Assembly (NCBI GenBank): GCA_005884765.1
Contig: VAZV01000155.1
Coordinates: forward strand, 1 to 64,000
Direction: 5' to 3'
Origin: Alphaproteobacteria bacterium
GTDB lineage: Bacteria > Pseudomonadota > Alphaproteobacteria > Rhizobiales > Xanthobacteraceae
DNA: 64,000 nucleotides
In this document: piece after piece, positions 60,659 to 64,000 of the stretch
Layout: each line of letters begins with the position of its first letter
Position numbering within the stretch: position 1 is the stretch's first letter
Position numbers and translations under genes: made by a program
Notes under the pieces: generated by a model
The model's database searches: none
Told to the model about the DNA's origin: nothing
The model's input: the letters and a program-made list of their open reading frames with translations, nothing else

Positions 60659-60907
60659 TTACTTCGCCGACGCGCTCTGCTGCGCCTTCATATAGTGCAT
60701 GCAACCGCCGCGCATATTGCCCTTGCTCATGTCCGTGTTGGCCATGCTCATTTCCTTGTCGGCGGCGCGCTTGGCCGGCGTGTCGGGCATGGTCACCATC
60801 ATGGCGGAGGATTTGGCCAAATTCTCCGAGCTGCACTTCATCATCGCGGCGGAAGCGGGGGTGAAAGCAAGCATCGAAAGCATGGCGGTAGCGATCAGTA
60901 TCCTCAT
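60659..60907 (-). CDS. Small exported Met-rich protein, unknown function
   Basis: This 82-residue protein has a signal peptide (MRILIATAMLSMLAFTPASA) and a mature part with two Cys (MMKCSSENLAKSSAMMVTMP, GGCMHYMKAQQSASAK) and about nine Met residues. The Met/His/Cys content suggests metal (copper) binding, but no known motif is present, so this is inference. A strong terminator follows. The upstream region to 61062 has only ordinary promoter-like sequence. Confidence 0.75.
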   Translation of the reverse strand: MRILIATAMLSMLAFTPASAAMMKCSSENLAKSSAMMVTMPDTPAKRAADKEMSMANTDMSKGNMRGGCMHYMKAQQSASAK

Positions 60908-61062
60908 CTCAGACCTCCCTTGGGAAAAACCAGCGAAGTGCCGGCTATCGGGATACGTATTCTCTGCCCCATACGTTTCCGGAAGAAGACATTTTTGTGT
61001 GCTGCGCTGCAGCGTGCTAACCCGCGCGGTATGTGCGCGATCGCCGATTTAGAGAATCACCG

Positions 61063-61296
61063 CTATTGCGGCTTCGGCCGCTCGGCGATGCTGCCGGTTG
61101 CGATTTCCGGTTCGCACGACGCCTTGCCGCGTGCCTGGGCCTGACACCGGTAGACGTTGCCGGTGAGCCGATCGATCAGCCACGCGGTTTCGTCGCTCGG
61201 GCCTTCGAACCCGACGTAACGGGTCCCCAGCGCAGTGACGAACGTGGACAACAGGATCGCCACCGCGATCATGGCTGCGCCGATCAGGATCGGCAT
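61063..61296 (-). CDS. Small single-helix membrane protein, unknown function
   Basis: This 77-residue protein has one N-terminal helix (MPILIGAAMIAVAILLSTFV) and a soluble tail reading TRYVGFEGPSDETAWLIDRL and GNVYRCQAQARGKASCEPEI. Two Cys lie in the tail. The pattern matches short 'DUF' proteins whose tail displays a Trp-Leu-Ile-Asp-Arg motif; I cannot name the family. The start at 61296 is chosen at the hydrophobic segment; the longer frame to 61560 reads the decayed vapC region. The ribosome binding site is weak. Confidence 0.6.
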   Translation of the reverse strand: MPILIGAAMIAVAILLSTFVTALGTRYVGFEGPSDETAWLIDRLTGNVYRCQAQARGKASCEPEIATGSIAERPKPQ

Positions 61297-61559
61297 TGAG
61301 CTTGTGGAACCTGTCCCCGGCACGCCCGCACGATACCCTAAATACTCGTTCTGTTTTCTTACCGGATGAAACACGTACCCTGCTACGCTTGGTTGCTTTT
61401 TTCTGTTTTTGCTTCTTTTTTTCGGCGAACTGTGTTCTTGAGCGCGCATCTGGCCGATTTGTTGTTCGCGGCCCGGCGCTCTCGCGACCGCTTTAAGACT
61501 AGATCGCCCCGATGAAACTTTTCGTCTGCCAAGACACCACAAAAACGGCGCCGGCGCCA

Positions 61560-61652
61560 CGCCGATGCATTGCTTTCACACAAGTTCGATCCGCGCATGA
61601 TGGCCGGCCGAAGCGGCGCTTCGAGCGCTGCCGAAGCGTTGCGGACGATCAC
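61560..61652 (-). pseudogene. vapC: Decayed VapC-type PIN-domain toxin gene
   Basis: The antitoxin stop TGA overlaps a GTG (GTGATCGTC), the usual 4-base vapB-vapC overlap. From there the frame reads VIVRNASAALEAPLRP, matching the start of PIN toxins (MIVVDASAALEALLRxP) but with the first catalytic Asp changed to Asn. Similarity ends after about 16 codons, and the next frames show only scraps. The toxin appears to be lost while the antitoxin remains. Confidence 0.65.
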
Positions 61653-61870
61653 CGGCGATCGCGCTCGGCGCGGACTGCCCGTGCCGGCGCCACCGAAGGG
61701 GTCATTGCCGGGCTCCGCTCCAGACGGGCTCGCAATTCCTCGAGCGTCGGTCGCTCGGCCACCTGACGAATCTCGCTGAGCAGGTAGTCGGAGAGCGACA
61801 TACCCGCCAACGCCGCACGCGACTTGAGCCGCCGATGCAGCGCATCGCGCACGTTTCGAATTTGTATCAT
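61649..61870 (-). CDS. vapB: VapB/FitA-type ribbon-helix-helix antitoxin
   Basis: This 73-residue protein starts MIQIRNVRDALHRRLKSRAA and continues with AGMSLSDYLLSEIRQVAERP, then a disordered positively charged tail. It is the RHH_1/Arc-type antitoxin of VapBC/FitAB pairs, which binds its own promoter and neutralises a PIN RNase. The start at 61870 fits the homology; the frame to 61996 is a shadow. The partner toxin is decayed, so this may be an orphan antitoxin or act on toxins elsewhere. Confidence 0.85.
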   Translation of the reverse strand: MIQIRNVRDALHRRLKSRAALAGMSLSDYLLSEIRQVAERPTLEELRARLERSPAMTPSVAPARAVRAERDRR

Positions 61871-61941
61871 CGTCACGTACAAAACATAGACACGTGTGCA
61901 TCGCATGTCCACGCTCGTAGCGAGCGTCACCGCGAAGCCGC

Positions 61942-61963
61942 GGAAAAAGGCGGCCCAAGGCCG
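61942..61963 (-). terminator. Intrinsic terminator after the caspase-like gene
   Basis: GGCGGCC-caa-GGCCGCC is a 7-bp perfect stem, followed on the minus strand by TTTTT. It is placed 33 bases after the stop at 61996. Confidence 0.88.
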
Positions 61964-61995
61964 CCCATTCCCTGATGGTGCGATTACCGAACCCA

Positions 61996-63378
61996 TTAGC
62001 GGCGGAACAACCCGCCCATCATGCCGCCGAAGAAGCCGCCGGGCCCGCCACCGCCACGGTAGTGGCGACCGCCGCCGCCCGAACGGCGCGAATGATGCAC
62101 GCTCTCGTCGTCGGAATCGTCGGAAGCAGCGGCGCGAGCTGAGACGATCTCCGAGAGCAACGCCTTGTGCTGGAGCTGGTTCAGGTAGCCGGAAGCGGGA
62201 TAGTTGCGCGCGGCCTGCCAGCGCTTGATCACGCCACGGGTTGCTTCATCGAACCTGCCGTTGATCTTGGTGTCGAAGCCAAGCCCGTTGAGGCGGCGCT
62301 GCACGTCGCGGCGCTGGCCTTTGTCGAGACCGATCTGGTCTTCCGAAACCTGATCGGCTTCCTCTGTGAAAGTCGCGGGGTCGATGCCGGTGGTCAGGTT
62401 GCGGGTGACGTTGGTGGGACCATCCTGCAGGGCGGCGATTCGGGTCAGCGCCAGCGACTTGAACTGGCCGTTAGGATAGCTGGTCAGGTAGGCGTTGAGC
62501 TCTTCCACCTTGTTGGAGTCCTTGATCGAGCGCCAGAATTCGAGCTCGACCTCCGATACCGGGCCACTGGCGACGGCGGGTGTGTTCACCGCTTCCGCTG
62601 TGGGAGCGCCGACCGGGTTGAGATAGACGGTGCCGATCAAATTGGTGTGGCCCCAGGGAAGCTGGTTCTTGCCGGTCTCTTCATTGACCTGGGCGCGGAC
62701 TTTGGTCATGGCCTGCTGAATCTCGACGCCGGGGGCGGCGATGTTGGCCATCAGCGCGCGGGTGAACGGGCTGTTGGTGCCAGCTTCGCCGTCGAGCGCG
62801 GTCTGGCCCGGACCGGTCGCGAATGCGATCAGCGTGCCTTCGCCGGATTTCATCTCGGCGAGGCCTGACCCTACGGCAACACTGCGCGTCGCCTTGGCGG
62901 AGCGGATCTTGGCGGCGAACGGATTGTCGCGGCAGGCGTCCAGAAACACCAATTTCACCTTGGCATCGCTCATCGTCTGTTCGAGCGTGAGATCGACATT
63001 GATGGCAGCGCCCAGCTTGACGTCCATTTCGGATTTGAGGTCGGCATCGATCGGCAACAGGTAGTTGGTGCCGTTCACGGCGATGCCGTGGCCGGCATAG
63101 AAGAATACCGCGACGTCGGCGCCCTCGGCCTTCTTGCCGAAGTCGAGCAGCTTTTCCGTCATCCTGTCGCGGGTGAGGTTCGTGCCTTCGACGACCTCGA
63201 AACCGACATTGCGCAAGACCTTGGCCATCGATTTGGCGTCGACCGCCGGGTTCGGCAGTGGTGCGACGTTCTTGTACGCGCCATTGCCGACCACGAAGGC
63301 GACACGCTTGTCGGCGAGCGCTGCGTCTGCGCTGACGAGAAATGCTGCGGCTGTCATTGCTGCGATCAAGAAGCGCAT
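61996..63378 (-). CDS. Exported caspase-like (C14/metacaspase) protein with peptidoglycan-binding-like domain
   Basis: This 460-residue protein has a signal peptide (MRFLIAAMTAAAFLVSADAA ... LA). The p20 domain has the catalytic His97 in VFFYAGHGIAVNGTNYLLPI and Cys149 in LVFLDACRDNPFAAKIRSAK. Then follow a beta/linker region, a PG_binding-like helical repeat (GQRRDVQRRLNGLGFDTKIN, FDEATRGVIKRWQAARNYPA), and a Gly/His/Arg-rich tail (SRRSGGGGRHYRGGGG, MMGGLFRR). The substrate is unknown. The start at 63378 fits the signal peptide; the frame to 63489 is not supported. Confidence 0.9.
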   Translation of the reverse strand: MRFLIAAMTAAAFLVSADAALADKRVAFVVGNGAYKNVAPLPNPAVDAKSMAKVLRNVGFEVVEGTNLTRDRMTEKLLDFGKKAEGADVAVFFYAGHGIAVNGTNYLLPIDADLKSEMDVKLGAAINVDLTLEQTMSDAKVKLVFLDACRDNPFAAKIRSAKATRSVAVGSGLAEMKSGEGTLIAFATGPGQTALDGEAGTNSPFTRALMANIAAPGVEIQQAMTKVRAQVNEETGKNQLPWGHTNLIGTVYLNPVGAPTAEAVNTPAVASGPVSEVELEFWRSIKDSNKVEELNAYLTSYPNGQFKSLALTRIAALQDGPTNVTRNLTTGIDPATFTEEADQVSEDQIGLDKGQRRDVQRRLNGLGFDTKINGRFDEATRGVIKRWQAARNYPASGYLNQLQHKALLSEIVSARAAASDDSDDESVHHSRRSGGGGRHYRGGGGPGGFFGGMMGGLFRR

Positions 63379-63706
63379 GGTTCTCTCCCCTAAAATCCGT
63401 CCAATCGTTGGCCCGTCAGGTTCATCCGGGGCCGATCTGACGCAGACAACGTGATCCGCTTTTGGGGAATGGACCGTGATGTAGCTCACTCAAGGCGGTG
63501 ATGAGATCGAACCCGCTGGCGAGACGCCGCGATGGGGGCTGGCTTTACGGCGGCCAGGCAGCAAGTGCAGCCCCCGCGGGAGCGTCGGGCTTGCCGTTCT
63601 TCAACGTGACGCAGGTCACATTCTTGGCTTTGAACCCGCCCTATCCTTCCACCATCAAACGCTATGCAGACGTATTTGCAAGGCGTGAACCCACGAGGAT
63701 ACGACA
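63379..63706. other. Divergent promoter region, no gene seen
   Basis: This 328-bp interval separates the leftward caspase-like gene from the rightward OmpA-family gene. It should hold both promoters. I see no RNA gene and no clear palindrome; frames of about 70 codons in it look non-coding. Confidence 0.45.
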
Positions 63707-64000
63707 ATGACCAGCTTTCAGAAGTTGTTTGGCAAGGCGATTACCATTAGCGCCGCACTGTCGATGACGGCAGGGCTGGCGCTTGCGGCCGACGGCACCG
63801 TTTCCGCAGACAAGATTATCAGCGCATTACAACCGAAGCCCTTGACACGCGGCCTCTCGAGTGGACCGCAAGCCGATCCGGCCATCACGGCGAAGGAGAT
63901 CGGCTTCGTCAAGACGCTGCGCAACCGCAACACCAGGTCGCTCTCGCTGGGCGAGCGTGAGCAGATCGCGGAGATCGCGGCCACCAAGCCGAACATCGAT
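63707..64000 (+). CDS. OmpA-family protein, partial (cut by window end)
   Basis: 98 codons are visible. A signal peptide (MTSFQKLFGKAITISAALSM ... AA) is followed by ADKIISALQPKPLTRGLSSG and TAKEIGFVKTLRNRNTRSLS, then EREQIAEIAATKPNID. This is the upstream part of rhizobial OmpA-domain proteins with the 'KIxxALxPKxxTRGL' start; the OmpA domain itself should follow outside the window. It probably anchors to peptidoglycan. Confidence 0.75.
   Translation, partial: MTSFQKLFGKAITISAALSMTAGLALAADGTVSADKIISALQPKPLTRGLSSGPQADPAITAKEIGFVKTLRNRNTRSLSLGEREQIAEIAATKPNID

Overview
The window looks like chromosome of a Bradyrhizobium-type alphaproteobacterium. The reasons are the high GC, the leuA/TRAP/glp/fad gene content typical of Rhizobiales, the small inverted repeats scattered between genes (edges such as GTCATTGCGAG...CTCGCAATGAC), and a glycerol ABC transporter with the rhizobial glpSTPQUV gene set. 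This assignment comes from recognising gene families; no database search was run.

Positions 1-5,670 are the decayed right end of an integrated element. They hold a broken trbI and DUF2274 pair from a conjugation (trb) locus, an IS3-family remnant fused into trbI, an IS481-type element whose left end has been replaced by an inverted copy of its right end, 3' fragments of two tRNA genes, an excisionase-like gene overlapping a tyrosine integrase, and an intact tRNA-Lys(CTT) whose 3' end faces the integrase. The tRNA-Lys probably marks the boundary with core chromosome.

Positions 5,838-24,150 are mostly core genes: a Spy/LTXXQ periplasmic protein, a TRAP transporter (dctM-dctQ-dctP), leuA with a 42-codon leader rich in Leu and Ile codons, small exported proteins, a three-subunit molybdenum hydroxylase, a lytic transglycosylase, an Old Yellow Enzyme and a TPR protein. 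Positions 24,416-32,121 form a tightly overlapping glycerol operon transcribed leftward, glpD-S-T-P-Q-U-V, with a strong terminator. Its likely regulator glpR (35,392-36,234) is separated from it by a DMT exporter/CGNR-regulator pair, a histidine phosphatase and a cytochrome b561. In the two transporter ATPases the key motifs are lost in a complementary way: GlpS lacks the switch histidine and GlpT lacks the LSGGQ signature. A GlpS/GlpT heterodimer would therefore have one complete and one degenerate ATP site.

Positions 36,434-44,029 look like a catabolic or uptake neighbourhood: a bis-MGD molybdoenzyme (one-base frameshift), an NMT1/SsuA-type ABC importer, a TctC-type binding protein, a carboxymuconolactone-decarboxylase-like protein and an alpha/beta hydrolase (one-base frameshift). 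Positions 44,930-51,016 are a beta-oxidation operon (fadE-like, thiolase, hydratase/dehydrogenase, thioesterase). Positions 52,089-57,082 are an RND efflux operon ending in a TetR regulator. The right end carries a second TetR gene bracketed by two copies of GTCTCC-N3-GGAGAC, a histone-like protein, a YcaQ-type glycosylase, a VapB-like antitoxin whose toxin gene has decayed, a caspase-like protein and the start of an OmpA-family gene.

Three otherwise intact genes (36.4, 43.3 and 57.2 kb) are each broken by one base, and each returns to a whole number of codons when that base is corrected. These may be recent mutations or sequencing errors.
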